This document shows, piece by piece, positions 9,064-17,412 of a DNA stretch of 64,000 bases. The DNA comes from Paenibacillaceae bacterium GAS479 (GTDB lineage Bacteria > Bacillota > Bacilli > Paenibacillales > Paenibacillaceae), in NCBI GenBank assembly GCA_900105225.1, contig LT629764.1, positions 1,541,501-1,605,500 of the forward strand, read 5' to 3'. The notes below the pieces were generated by a model, which saw nothing but the letters and a program-made list of their open reading frames with translations, was not told the origin of the DNA and searched no databases. The translations under genes were made by a program, and so were the position numbers. Position 1 is the first letter of the stretch, and each line of letters opens with the position of its first letter.

Positions 9064-9302
9064 AGCTTCATTCACTCCTAGTTCGATACGCCAAACATAT
9101 TTGGCAACAAAATTATATCTAATTATACAGCAAGTTGTACCGAAAGTCGCATGGATGCAACGCAGAGACTGGAGTTTCCTTCAAAATCGAGTCTATTATT
9201 TCAGATATTTAGATGCCAATAAGCCACTTCTTCCTACGTTCACTTTCCAATTGCCCATCGGACTTTCTATCTAATTGCTATATAAATTGAACTTAGAATT
9301 TT
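9064..9302. promoter_or_regulatory. Promoter region of the glycan pair, with palindrome GCCAAACATATTTGGC
   Basis: The 16-base dyad at 9090-9105 lies 27 bases before the start of the GT2 gene. On the minus strand TATAAT (9116-9111) sits just upstream of it, so the dyad would cover the transcript start. No gene is visible in this stretch. Confidence 0.45.
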
Positions 9303-9337
9303 AAAAAAAAGCCCGCATCCCCATTAGGGATGCAGGC
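9303..9337 (-). terminator. Rho-independent terminator of the ABC transporter operon
   Basis: GCCCGCATCCC (9311-9321) pairs with GGGATGCAGGC (9327-9337); eight A's at 9303-9310 give the T run on the minus strand. The remaining bases up to 9464 hold no gene. Confidence 0.88.
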
Positions 9338-9464
9338 TAAATTTAGATGGTAAAAATTATGCGGCCAATAAGCTTAGCATCGCTTTAGACGCTTGCCGCT
9401 GCGCTCTGATATGCAGTAAGCAGCCTGTAATATCCATTTCCACGGAATATTGTTCCAGCTCGCT

Positions 9465-10259
9465 CTAACCGAGCACCAGTCGATCATCGGCCAGCTTCTG
9501 GCCGCTGATCTGCTCGAACTCGCCGAGCAGTTGCTGAACGGTGAGCCCTTGCTTGCGGCTCTCCGGGATGTCGAGAATGATGCGGCCCTTGTCCATCATG
9601 ATCAGGCGATTGCCTAGACGAATTGCCTGTTCCATGTTATGAGTGACCATCAGCGTGGTCAGATTCATCTCGCGCACCAGAGTCTCGGTGAGGCGGGTAA
9701 TCAGCTCTGCCCGGGCCGGGTCAAGCGCTGCGGTATGTTCATCCAGCAGCAAAATATCCGGCTCCGTAAACGTCGCCATCAACAGACTTAGCGCCTGCCG
9801 CTCGCCGCCGGACAACAGGCCGACTTTGGCGCGCAGCCGGTTTTCCAGCCCGATGCCGAGCTTCTCTAGCTGCTCACGGAACAGCTTGCGACGGCGGGCT
9901 GTCACCGCCCAGCCGAAGCCGCGGGGCTTGCCGCGGTTGTAGGCCATGGCCAAATTCTCTTCGATGGTCATATTCGGAGCCGTACCGGCCATCGGATCTT
10001 GGAATACACGGCCGATCCAGCGGCTGCGCTTCGCTTCGGACAGGTCGGTAATATCCGAACCGGCGATAAAGACGCTGCCAAGATCCGGCTTCATAACGCC
10101 GGAGATCAGATTCATTATCGTCGACTTGCCGGCACCGTTGCTGCCGATGACGGTAACGAAGTCCCCTTTGTTGAGATTAAGGTTGATGTTCATTAGAGCG
10201 ATCTTTTCATCAACGGTACCGGGATTAAAAAGCTTAGATGCAGATTGGATTCTGAGCAT
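9465..10259 (-). CDS. ABC transporter ATP-binding protein
   Basis: 264 residues with Walker A GSNGAGKST (about 39-47), signature LSGGERQALSL (about 149), Walker B ILLLDEHTAALDP and the switch His in VTHNMEQA. The 'DEHTAALDP' form (His after Glu) is characteristic of ATPases paired with PF04392-type binding proteins. The start codon overlaps the permease stop by one base (TAATG), so the two are translationally coupled. It powers uptake by the permease at 10259 and the binding protein at 11233. Confidence 0.93.
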   Translation of the reverse strand: MLRIQSASKLFNPGTVDEKIALMNINLNLNKGDFVTVIGSNGAGKSTIMNLISGVMKPDLGSVFIAGSDITDLSEAKRSRWIGRVFQDPMAGTAPNMTIEENLAMAYNRGKPRGFGWAVTARRRKLFREQLEKLGIGLENRLRAKVGLLSGGERQALSLLMATFTEPDILLLDEHTAALDPARAELITRLTETLVREMNLTTLMVTHNMEQAIRLGNRLIMMDKGRIILDIPESRKQGLTVQQLLGEFEQISGQKLADDRLVLG

Positions 10260-11218
10260 TACAGCCCCCCCTTTCCAGGGACGACGCCGGCCAGCTCGGC
10301 CGTGCGGCGACGCGCCTGCCGCTTCTGCTTGACCGACCGACTAACGGTCGGCACAACAAGCGCCACGATTACGATGGCCGCAGTGATCAGCTTCAGATCC
10401 GATGTCTCGAGTTTTAAAAATTCAGCATTCAAAGCAGCCGCGATGACGACACGGTACACAACGGCGCCGACAATAACAGCCAGCGTAGTGACAAGTATGC
10501 TCCTGGAGCCGAAAATCGCTTCACCGATAATGACCGAGGCGAGTCCGATCACGATCATGCCGATGCCCATGCTAATATCGGCAAAACCAGCGTCTTGCGC
10601 AATAAGCGCCCCCGACAGCGCCACAAGACCATTGGACAAGCTTACGCCGATAATAGTCGTACGGTCGGTATTGCCGCCAAAGCTGCGGATCATTCGTTTG
10701 TTGTCGCCGGTCGCCCGGAGACTCAGTCCCATATCGGTATTAAAAAACGCAACCAGCAGCTGCCAGACGAGCAGAATAACAACAACCAGCACGGTAGCGT
10801 ACAGCCATGATACACCGCCGAGCGAGAACACCTCGGAACGGACAATGCTGCCGAACAGGCCTTCTTGCACTTTGACCGGCAAGTTAGGCTTATCCATAAT
10901 CCTCAGGTTGATGGAATACAGAGCGATCATCATCAGAATACCGGCTAGCAGGCCGTTGATTTTGCCCTTAGTATGCAACAACCCTGTGCAGGCTCCGGCA
11001 ATCATGCCCCCTGCCATACCTGCCAATGTAGCGATCAAAGCCGGATAACCTTGGCCGATCATAATAACAGAGATACCGGCCCCGGTCGTGAAGCTGCCGT
11101 CTACGGTCAGATCGGGAAAGTCTAGAATGCGGTACGTGATGTAAACCCCGAGTGCCATCAAGGCATAGATAAGACCAAGCTCAATCGCTCCATTGAAGGA
11201 GGTGAGGGACATGATCAT
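10259..11218 (-). CDS. ABC transporter permease (branched-chain amino acid permease superfamily)
   Basis: 319 residues with about eight or nine hydrophobic segments and the LGVYITYRILDFPDLTVDGSF region typical of LivH-like permeases linked to PF04392 binding proteins. The start ATG at 11218 follows AGAGGTG with seven bases between. The gene sits 14 bases after the binding-protein gene and overlaps the ATPase gene by one base. Confidence 0.92.
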   Translation of the reverse strand: MIMSLTSFNGAIELGLIYALMALGVYITYRILDFPDLTVDGSFTTGAGISVIMIGQGYPALIATLAGMAGGMIAGACTGLLHTKGKINGLLAGILMMIALYSINLRIMDKPNLPVKVQEGLFGSIVRSEVFSLGGVSWLYATVLVVVILLVWQLLVAFFNTDMGLSLRATGDNKRMIRSFGGNTDRTTIIGVSLSNGLVALSGALIAQDAGFADISMGIGMIVIGLASVIIGEAIFGSRSILVTTLAVIVGAVVYRVVIAAALNAEFLKLETSDLKLITAAIVIVALVVPTVSRSVKQKRQARRRTAELAGVVPGKGGL

Positions 11219-11232
11219 CGCAAAAACACCTC

Positions 11233-12276
11233 TTATTGAATAATATTCGCAGCCGCGTCCTTGACTTGGCCTTTCATTGCGTCTGTAACAGTAATTCCCT
11301 GTGCCTCTGCGGATTTAAGGTTCAGGATGAGATCTAGCTTCTCTTGCATTTTGACCGGCATATCCCCTGGATTTTTGCCGTCCTTCAGAATTTCGGCAGC
11401 CATTTCACCGACTTGGTAACCATGGTCATAATATTTGAAGCCGACCGTGGCAAATGCGCCTTTTTCCACCGTATCGCGATCGCTGGAGAAGAAAGGAATC
11501 TTGTTTGCGTTGGCCACCTCAATGATAGCATCCGAGCCGCTGACAACTCTGTTGTCCAGCGCGATGAACAGTGCATCGGCTTTGCCAATGAGCGACTCAG
11601 CAGCCTGCTTCACCTCGGAGGTGTTAGTCACTGGAGCCTTCACCAGCTTGATGCCATGCTTGGAGAGCGCCTGCTCGGCGTTGTCGGCCATGACAACGGC
11701 GTTGGATTCGCCCTCATTAATGATCATACCGACCGTTTTCACTTTAGGAAAATCGGATGCGATGAAATCCATCAGCTGAACGACAGCGGCAGGATTGGTG
11801 TCAGAAGCTCCTGTCACATTGCCCCCTGGCTTGTCCAGACTTGTCACGATATTGGAAGCAACTGGATCTGTCACGGCCGCGAACAGAACCGGCACTTTCT
11901 TCACATTTTCAACAAGCGCCTGAGCCGAAGGTGTCGAGATACCAAGTGCAAGATCAGCCTTGCCGCCAGCTATTTTCTGGGCAATGGACAAATTGTTGCT
12001 TTGATCATCCTGAGCGGAGTCGAATTCGACCTTGAGGTTTTTACCTTCTTCGATACCAGCATCCTTAAGCGCAGCCAGGAAACCGTCGCGCGTTGCATCC
12101 AGAGAAGGATGCTCAACAATTTGCGAGATGGCGATCGTGTAGTTTTTGCCGCCCTCAGCCGCTCCGCCGGATGGAGCAGGACTTGCCGCTCCTCCATCGT
12201 TTGTCGTTTTGGCGCCGCAACCTGCGGCGATCAGCGTCAGCGACAGAAGCGCTGCTGCCAATATTTTTTTGCTCAT
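11233..12276 (-). CDS. ABC transporter substrate-binding lipoprotein (PF04392 / TrpX type)
   Basis: 347 residues. A lipoprotein signal with lipobox LIAAGC puts Cys20 at the membrane-anchored N-terminus. The body (AISQIVEHPSLDATRDGFLAAL, shown by its start IAISQIVEHP; later VLFAAVTDPV, GMIINEGESN) matches binding proteins of the PF04392 family, some of which serve tryptophan or tyrosine uptake. No T-box or other riboswitch is visible in the 221 bases before the start, so aromatic amino acids as substrate are only a guess. AAGGGG precedes the ATG by six bases. First gene of the three-gene operon. Confidence 0.9.
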   Translation of the reverse strand: MSKKILAAALLSLTLIAAGCGAKTTNDGGAASPAPSGGAAEGGKNYTIAISQIVEHPSLDATRDGFLAALKDAGIEEGKNLKVEFDSAQDDQSNNLSIAQKIAGGKADLALGISTPSAQALVENVKKVPVLFAAVTDPVASNIVTSLDKPGGNVTGASDTNPAAVVQLMDFIASDFPKVKTVGMIINEGESNAVVMADNAEQALSKHGIKLVKAPVTNTSEVKQAAESLIGKADALFIALDNRVVSGSDAIIEVANANKIPFFSSDRDTVEKGAFATVGFKYYDHGYQVGEMAAEILKDGKNPGDMPVKMQEKLDLILNLKSAEAQGITVTDAMKGQVKDAAANIIQ

Positions 12277-12497
12277 TTTAAATCCCCTTTTCCCTTATTT
12301 ATTGAGGTTAAATCTTGTTTCAGCGAATCATTTACAGGATGAAAAGTCAGTAAAATTAGTTTAAGTCCCTTTTCCACATTCGTCAATTAAAGCATGACTG
12401 GCTAAACGAGCCAAAGCGGCGGTCCGAGTATGGAGCAACGCAATAATTTAACGAAGTGAAAGACGAATTAGCGTCAGTCGCTGACCAGACCTGCCCC

Positions 12498-13250
12498 TTA
12501 TTCCGAGCGGACGTCCGGAGCACCTTCTGCAGCTTCCGCCGCGTCGTGGACTTTGCGCTTATTTTCCTCCAAATAGTAATGGCGTACGGGCTTCAATTGC
12601 TCATCCAACTCATAGACCAAAGGTGTACCCGTAGGGATGTTCAGCGTGGCAATTCCGTCTCCCGGAATGTCATCCAAATATCGGACAAGCGCTCGAATTG
12701 TATTGCCATGAGCCACGATTAGGACGCGCCGATTCTCATGCAGAGAAGGCTCAACCTTCTCTTTCCAGTAGGCCAGCACCCGCTGCTCCGTATCATCCAG
12801 ATTTTCCGTGACGGGTACTGAATCGACTACGTCCTTGTACCTGGGATCCGCGCCCTCGTAGCGCGGGTCTGACTTATCCATCGCCGGCGGCCTTACACTG
12901 ACCGAACGCCTCCAAAGCTGAACTTGATCTTCTCCATATTTCTCAGCGGTCTCTTGTTTATTCAGCCCTTGCAGCGCGCCGTAGTGCCGCTCATTAAGCA
13001 TCCATGACTTGTCGGTCGGAATCCACAACAGGCTCATCTCGTCCTGAATGATCCACAGGGTGCGGATTGCCCTTTTCAGCACAGAAGTATAGGCGACATC
13101 GAATACAAACTTATTGGCTCGCAAAATCTCCCCTGCCCTGCGGGCTTCCTCTCTACCTTGCTTCGTCAGATCCACATCGGTCCATCCCGTGAAGCGGTTC
13201 TGCTCGTTGTACTCGCTTTGTCCATGGCGGACGAGCACGATTTTGATCAT
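12498..13250 (-). CDS. gpmA: 2,3-bisphosphoglycerate-dependent phosphoglycerate mutase
   Basis: 250 residues, the usual length. It interconverts 3- and 2-phosphoglycerate in glycolysis. The catalytic phospho-His motif [10 protein letters not shown] is at residues 6-15, followed by [12 protein letters not shown], the [10 protein letters not shown] loop and the second His in [12 protein letters not shown] (about 180-190). The last 20 residues ([12 protein letters not shown]) are an extra acidic tail beyond the conserved core. GGAGG lies 11 bases before the ATG. Monocistronic and divergent from the methyltransferase gene. Confidence 0.95.
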   Translation of the reverse strand: MIKIVLVRHGQSEYNEQNRFTGWTDVDLTKQGREEARRAGEILRANKFVFDVAYTSVLKRAIRTLWIIQDEMSLLWIPTDKSWMLNERHYGALQGLNKQETAEKYGEDQVQLWRRSVSVRPPAMDKSDPRYEGADPRYKDVVDSVPVTENLDDTEQRVLAYWKEKVEPSLHENRRVLIVAHGNTIRALVRYLDDIPGDGIATLNIPTGTPLVYELDEQLKPVRHYYLEENKRKVHDAAEAAEGAPDVRSE

Positions 13251-13488
13251 TGCTGTCGCTGCCTCCTCGAATTAATCTCCAGACTTATTAATACCCTACT
13301 GGCAATAACCAGACTCTGACTTTTTTCCCCGTACCGAACTTTATGAGCTTAACCGTTAATCAGCTGAACCTTACCTCGTTGTAAAATCGCATCATTCAGA
13401 GCTCGTCCCTTCATAATAGAAAGTTCCATTCATATCTTAGAGAAGATTGGCATTGCAACCTGCAACTGGATCAAGGAGGCTGATGTGC

Positions 13489-14154
13489 ATGACTGAAACT
13501 TGGACATTTTATAATCCTGTCTTTGAAATGAACCTAATCTCTCCCCTATTCGAAAGTGAATCCGCTTGGCGAGGACATGTCCGCTTCGGCTATGATCTCG
13601 TGGCCAACACTCGTCCTCCTCTGGTTGTGGAGCTGGGTACCCATTATGGCAGTTCATTTTTCAGCTTTTGTCAGGCGGCCAAGGATTTGTCTTTGAAAGG
13701 AACGCAGCTGCACGCGGTGGATACATGGGAGGGAGATGCTCATTCCGGTCATTACGACGAGAATGTTTTCTCGATGGTCAGCCGGGTGGCGGAGCGCTTT
13801 CCCCACGCCCTCCTGAACCGCAATACATTCGACGATGCGAGCTTTCAGTATCCTGACGGCTCGATCGACATTTTACATGTGGACGGACTTCACACATACG
13901 AGGCTGTGCGGCATGACTGCGAGGTTTGGATGCCCAAGCTGGCTCCAGGCGGGCTGCTACTTATTCATGATACGGAGATGAGAATCGGAGATTTTGGCGT
14001 TTGGCAATGGTGGCAGGAGCTGTCCGCCCGCTGCCCTTCGTTCAGCTTCGGCCATTCAGCCGGTCTTGGCATTGCCGCTCCGAATGGCTCCGGTCCCGTC
14101 ATGGAGCTGCTTTTGGCGAACCTCCCGGCGCTGCAGGAGCATTATAGCCGCTAG
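13489..14154 (+). CDS. Class I SAM-dependent methyltransferase (Methyltransf_24-like)
   Basis: 221 residues. VVELGTHYGSSFFSFCQAA gives the SAM-binding loop (its core is ELGTHYGSS near 45), HAVDTWEGD the acidic residue at the end of beta 2, and DILHVDGLHTYEAV plus LLIHDTE the metal/substrate side of Methyltransf_24 enzymes, often linked to glycan or sugar methylation. AAGGAGG at 13473-13479 sets the ATG at 13489; the in-frame ATG at 13483 is too close. The first hairpin of the repeat array is its terminator. A role with the glycosyltransferases 1.3 kb downstream is possible but they run on the other strand. Confidence 0.8.
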   Translation: MTETWTFYNPVFEMNLISPLFESESAWRGHVRFGYDLVANTRPPLVVELGTHYGSSFFSFCQAAKDLSLKGTQLHAVDTWEGDAHSGHYDENVFSMVSRVAERFPHALLNRNTFDDASFQYPDGSIDILHVDGLHTYEAVRHDCEVWMPKLAPGGLLLIHDTEMRIGDFGVWQWWQELSARCPSFSFGHSAGLGIAAPNGSGPVMELLLANLPALQEHYSR

Positions 14155-14205
14155 TACGCTGGGCCTGGCTCAGCTCACATAACCAGTGCAGCGCGCTCAG
14201 CCCGG

Positions 14206-14244
14206 ACAACCTGAACCAAGTAGCAAATGCTACTTGGTTTTTCT
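14206..14244 (+). terminator. Terminator of the methyltransferase gene, also first unit of the repeat array
   Basis: ACCAAGTAGC-AAAT-GCTACTTGGT is a perfect 10-base-pair stem (14215-14238) followed by TTTTTC. Only this unit of the array has a proper T run. Confidence 0.8.
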
Positions 14245-15006
14245 TCTCGCGTCGCTGCAGCTCTCATCAAGTAGCAAAAGCTACTTGCTCCCTCTCCACG
14301 CATCGCTGCAGCCCAAACCAAGTAACAAAAGCTACTTGCTTTCTCTCCCAGCAACGCAGCACCCCGAACCAAGTAACAAAAGCTACTTGCTTTCTCTCCT
14401 GGCATCGCTTCAGCCCGAACCAAGTAACAAAAGCTACTTGCTCCCTCTCCCAGCGCTGCAGCAACCCAAACCAAGTAACAAAAACTACTTGCTTGTCTTC
14501 CACGCATCGCAGCAACCCAAACCAAGTAACAAAAACTACTTGCTTGTCTTCCACGCATCGCAGCAACCCAAACCAAGTAACAAAAACTACTTGCTTGTCT
14601 TCCACGCATCGCAGCAACCCAAACCAAGTAACAAATGCTACTTGCTTTCTCTCCCTCGCGCCGCTGCAGCCCGAACCAAGTAACAAAAGCTACTTGCTTT
14701 CTCTCCCAGCAACGCAGCACCCCGAACCAAGTAGCAAATGCTACTTGCTCGCTCTCCAGGCGCCGTTGCAGCCCGAACCAAGTAACAAAAGCTACTTGCT
14801 CCCTCTCCCTCGCGCCGCTGCAGCCCGAACCAAGTAACAAAAGCCACTTGCTTGCTATCCCAGCAACGCAGCACCCCAAACCAAGTAACAAAAGCTACTT
14901 GCTCCCTCTCCCTCGCGCCGCTGCAGCCCGAACCAAGTAACAAAAGCTACTTGCTTTCTCTCCTGGCATCGCTTCAGCCCGAACCAAGTAACAAAAGCTA
15001 CTTGCT
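14217..15006. repeat. Array of sixteen 51/52-bp tandem repeats, each with a hairpin
   Basis: The core CAAGTARCAAAWGCTACTTG starts at 14217, 14268, 14319, 14370, 14421, 14472, 14523, 14574, 14625, 14677, 14728, 14779, 14831, 14882, 14934 and 14985. Between cores lies a C/T- and GCAGC-rich linker of about 31 bases with variant forms (CCCTCGCGCCGCTGCAGCCCG, given here only as a type; CAGCAACGCAGCACCCC; CACGCATCGCAGCAACCC). Period 51 is a multiple of 3 and stops are absent, so several frames on both strands stay open and give 17-residue repeats; none has a ribosome site. Three cores are perfect palindromes; the other thirteen differ only at stem positions. Confidence 0.93.
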
Positions 15007-15184
15007 TGCTGCCTTGGCAACCATCCAATCGCCCGGGCGTAGTAGCGCGGATAATATTATCTACATCCTAATACCTTCGTCACTTATCTCCATCTCTTAC
15101 CTCCATTGTATATCTCCGTCGTGCACCTTCCTTGTCCAAGACAGACGGGTCTGCTATGCCAAGGAGGTGCTACATCCTTAAGCC

Positions 15185-15239
15185 AAAAAAGGCATCAAAG
15201 CGTTGCAGCCACTCCGGCTGCTACGCTTTGATGCCTTTT
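15185..15239 (-). terminator. Long hairpin, terminator for the glycosyltransferase operon
   Basis: AAAAGGCATCAAAGCG and inner TGCAGCC pair with GGCTGC and CGCTTTGATGCCTTTT. On the minus strand the stem is followed by TTTTTTGG. A part copy of the right arm (GCTTTGATGCCTTTTCCCT) recurs at about 15255-15273. Confidence 0.8.
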
Positions 15240-15277
15240 CCCTCTGGCAGCTTAGCTTTGATGCCTTTTCCCTGTGG

Positions 15278-15436
15278 TACCTTCCTCTATTGCCTTTCCC
15301 TTTTTCCATTTTTCCCTTTATTCCTTTTCCTCTTCTTCCCTTTCCGTTTCCGTTTCCTCTTTCTCTTCTTCCTTTTCTTCTTCTATTTCCCTTTCTTCTT
15401 CCCTTTCCGTTTTCTCTTCCTTGTCCTTTACCTTTT
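15278..15436. repeat. Polypyrimidine (plus) / polypurine (minus) tract
   Basis: About 160 bases are almost only C and T on the plus strand, made of irregular TTCC, CTTCTT and TTTCCG runs. On the minus strand this reads as GAA/AAG/GGA codons (E/K/R-rich frames), but no frame has a start with a ribosome site. It lies between the glycosyltransferase stop and its terminator. Confidence 0.85.
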
Positions 15437-15474
15437 CCCAATCATCCAAATACCCCGTACGATCCAACTTGCCG

Positions 15475-17412
15475 CTACGAGCCTCCGTACCAGGATTGCG
15501 GTCTGATCTCCCAATCATAATGGTATAGGATCGCATCGATCCGCAGCTGGCGCTTTACGTCAGCGCTTGCTCTAGCAGCCCATTCATCATCTTCACCGAA
15601 GCTGACATCGGCAAAGTGATGTCGCTGAGCAATCTTCCTGCGATACGCCATCAGATGATTAGGCTTGCGGTAATAGAAGCTGGCATCCATCCCGTACTGA
15701 TATTCCGTACCATATTTGCATGGACGCAGCGGTTTGCCGCCCGAATGAACCATGACATCGAACACGATACAGTCCGCATCCGGCTCACGTTGGATCTGAT
15801 CCAGAAGCCTATGCACATAATCCTCTGTGATCCTGTCATCATCATCAATAAAAACAATAAATCGCCCCTGAGCTTGCTCCAGCAGCGAATTACGTTTCGC
15901 CCCGGTAGTCCGCTTGCGATTATCGGTAAGCACGAGCAGCTCCACAGGAAGTCCGAGCATCTGTGCCTGAAGCTCCTCCATCATTGAGCCCATAGCGGCG
16001 CTTCGATCGGGCAAGGTTGGAATCAACACCGATAACAGCAGCTCCCCAGAACGACTGGAGTTGGCTGCTTCGCTCCCGTCTACGGCCTTTTTATACAGCG
16101 GCCCTTTGCCCGCTGCCTCTGACAGCCGCCGCTCATGCAAATAACTCCGGTTAGAGACAATGCTCGGTTGTCCGTGAGGTGCATGCACCGAGGCTGCTTC
16201 ATTGCTTAGCCAGGCCTTTTCCGTTTTTCCAAGACGATCAAAACAGACGGCTAGTTGCAGCTGCGGCAGCCATTTCAAGCCCGGATCTGGTTCTCGTCCA
16301 GTCTGCTGCTCACGAGATCTGGCACTCACGGCAAGCTGAAGCCAAAGGATCGCCGTTTCGTAATCATTCTCCTCCATTGCTCGAACCCCAGCTTGATAAC
16401 AAGCAACCGCAGGCTTTGCAAGATTTAGAGACTTCACAAGATTCGGACCATCCATTGTATTGACGCCCTCCTCGAGATTCGAAACGCCAGTCTCTTTGAT
16501 ACCTTCTCCCAGACTCAGATTCTCTGCTAGACTCAGCCTCTTCTCAAGACTCAGATCATCCGCAAAACGAAGCCGTTCCACAACACCCAGTTTCTCCGCG
16601 CTGCCATTAATATATGGACTCTCCGCTAATCCCGAAATCTTCAACAGATTCTGCGAAACGGGATTGCGAACGCTGCGATGCCAATAGCAGTCATGCCGCC
16701 AAGTCAGACGCATCAGGCCCGAGCAGCGCATCCATGCGTCTACTCGCTTTTCGAAAAGCTGTCCGCCATAGGCTGGATATCGTTCCGATGCAGGGTGCTG
16801 TGCTCCATAGATCGGTGCTCGGAAATCCATTGTGCGGATCAGATAACACTGATCAGAGAAGCCATAACCTAAGTGGAAATCTCCACGCGTGAGCATCGCT
16901 TCCCGCTGCGCCTCCTCAAACCAGCCGTTCGGTACGGGATTGGCGCAAACGATGGACGGCTGTAGCCGCATTCGCTCAAGCGCAGGCTCCACCCATTTTG
17001 CCGTATTCTCCAACATGCAATCTCCAGCGTAATGCAGCAAATACTCCGTGCGGCATAGATAGATGCTTACCAGCTCTGCTATGGAATACCAATAGCCCCC
17101 CTGGAAGTCCTCTCGGCTCAAGCCGAAAAAACGCAGCGCTTCTTCGCTATGCTCCTCCACCACGACGTAAGACGTTAGAACGCCCGTATCCACTAGTTTC
17201 TGCGCGTGCTGACTGACCAGCTCGGGCTGCTCCACGTTATTGATGTACAAAATCCGTTCAGCAAACGGATACGCATGGAATTCGATGGCTCGGCGCAACC
17301 GGTCAGTTAACAGCAACTGCTGCCAATCCTGCTCGTAACATTTTGTCTCAAAGGTGACCCCCGGCCGAAGTACGCTAGCCGGCTTGCCGCCTGTCGGCCT
17401 CATCCAACTCAT
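15475..17412 (-). CDS. Glycosyltransferase with C-terminal GT2 domain
   Basis: 645 residues. The N-terminal part (about 1-215) looks like a nucleotide-sugar enzyme fold (EFHAYPFAERILYINN). A middle region near 290-340 has repeated leucine-rich words (ADDLSLEKRLSLAENLSLGEG), then a helical repeat-like stretch (AVACYQAGVRAMEENDYETAI, core YQAGVRAMEENDY) like one or two TPR units. The C-terminal GT2 domain (about 445-645) begins SVLIPTLPDRS and has the metal motif FIDDDDRIT. The start overlaps the upstream gene stop (ATGA), so the pair is translationally coupled. Likely task: building a glycan on a surface or spore protein; acceptor unknown. Confidence 0.78.
   Translation of the reverse strand: MSWMRPTGGKPASVLRPGVTFETKCYEQDWQQLLLTDRLRRAIEFHAYPFAERILYINNVEQPELVSQHAQKLVDTGVLTSYVVVEEHSEEALRFFGLSREDFQGGYWYSIAELVSIYLCRTEYLLHYAGDCMLENTAKWVEPALERMRLQPSIVCANPVPNGWFEEAQREAMLTRGDFHLGYGFSDQCYLIRTMDFRAPIYGAQHPASERYPAYGGQLFEKRVDAWMRCSGLMRLTWRHDCYWHRSVRNPVSQNLLKISGLAESPYINGSAEKLGVVERLRFADDLSLEKRLSLAENLSLGEGIKETGVSNLEEGVNTMDGPNLVKSLNLAKPAVACYQAGVRAMEENDYETAILWLQLAVSARSREQQTGREPDPGLKWLPQLQLAVCFDRLGKTEKAWLSNEAASVHAPHGQPSIVSNRSYLHERRLSEAAGKGPLYKKAVDGSEAANSSRSGELLLSVLIPTLPDRSAAMGSMMEELQAQMLGLPVELLVLTDNRKRTTGAKRNSLLEQAQGRFIVFIDDDDRITEDYVHRLLDQIQREPDADCIVFDVMVHSGGKPLRPCKYGTEYQYGMDASFYYRKPNHLMAYRRKIAQRHHFADVSFGEDDEWAARASADVKRQLRIDAILYHYDWEIRPQSWYGGS

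Noticed and set aside
11233-12497. T-box or riboswitch before the PF04392-type transporter
   Set aside because: I looked for the T-box core and for obvious terminator/antiterminator pairs in 12277-12497 and saw none.
14217-15006. CRISPR array
   Set aside because: The units are alike along their whole length with no unique spacers, the palindromic core is 20 bases within a 51-base unit, and no cas gene is in the window.
14175-15020. Long open frames on both strands through the 51-bp array (up to 238 codons)
   Set aside because: The 51-base period has few stops, so several frames stay open at once. None has a ribosome site, and the 17-residue repeats differ in each frame. Explained by the repeat.
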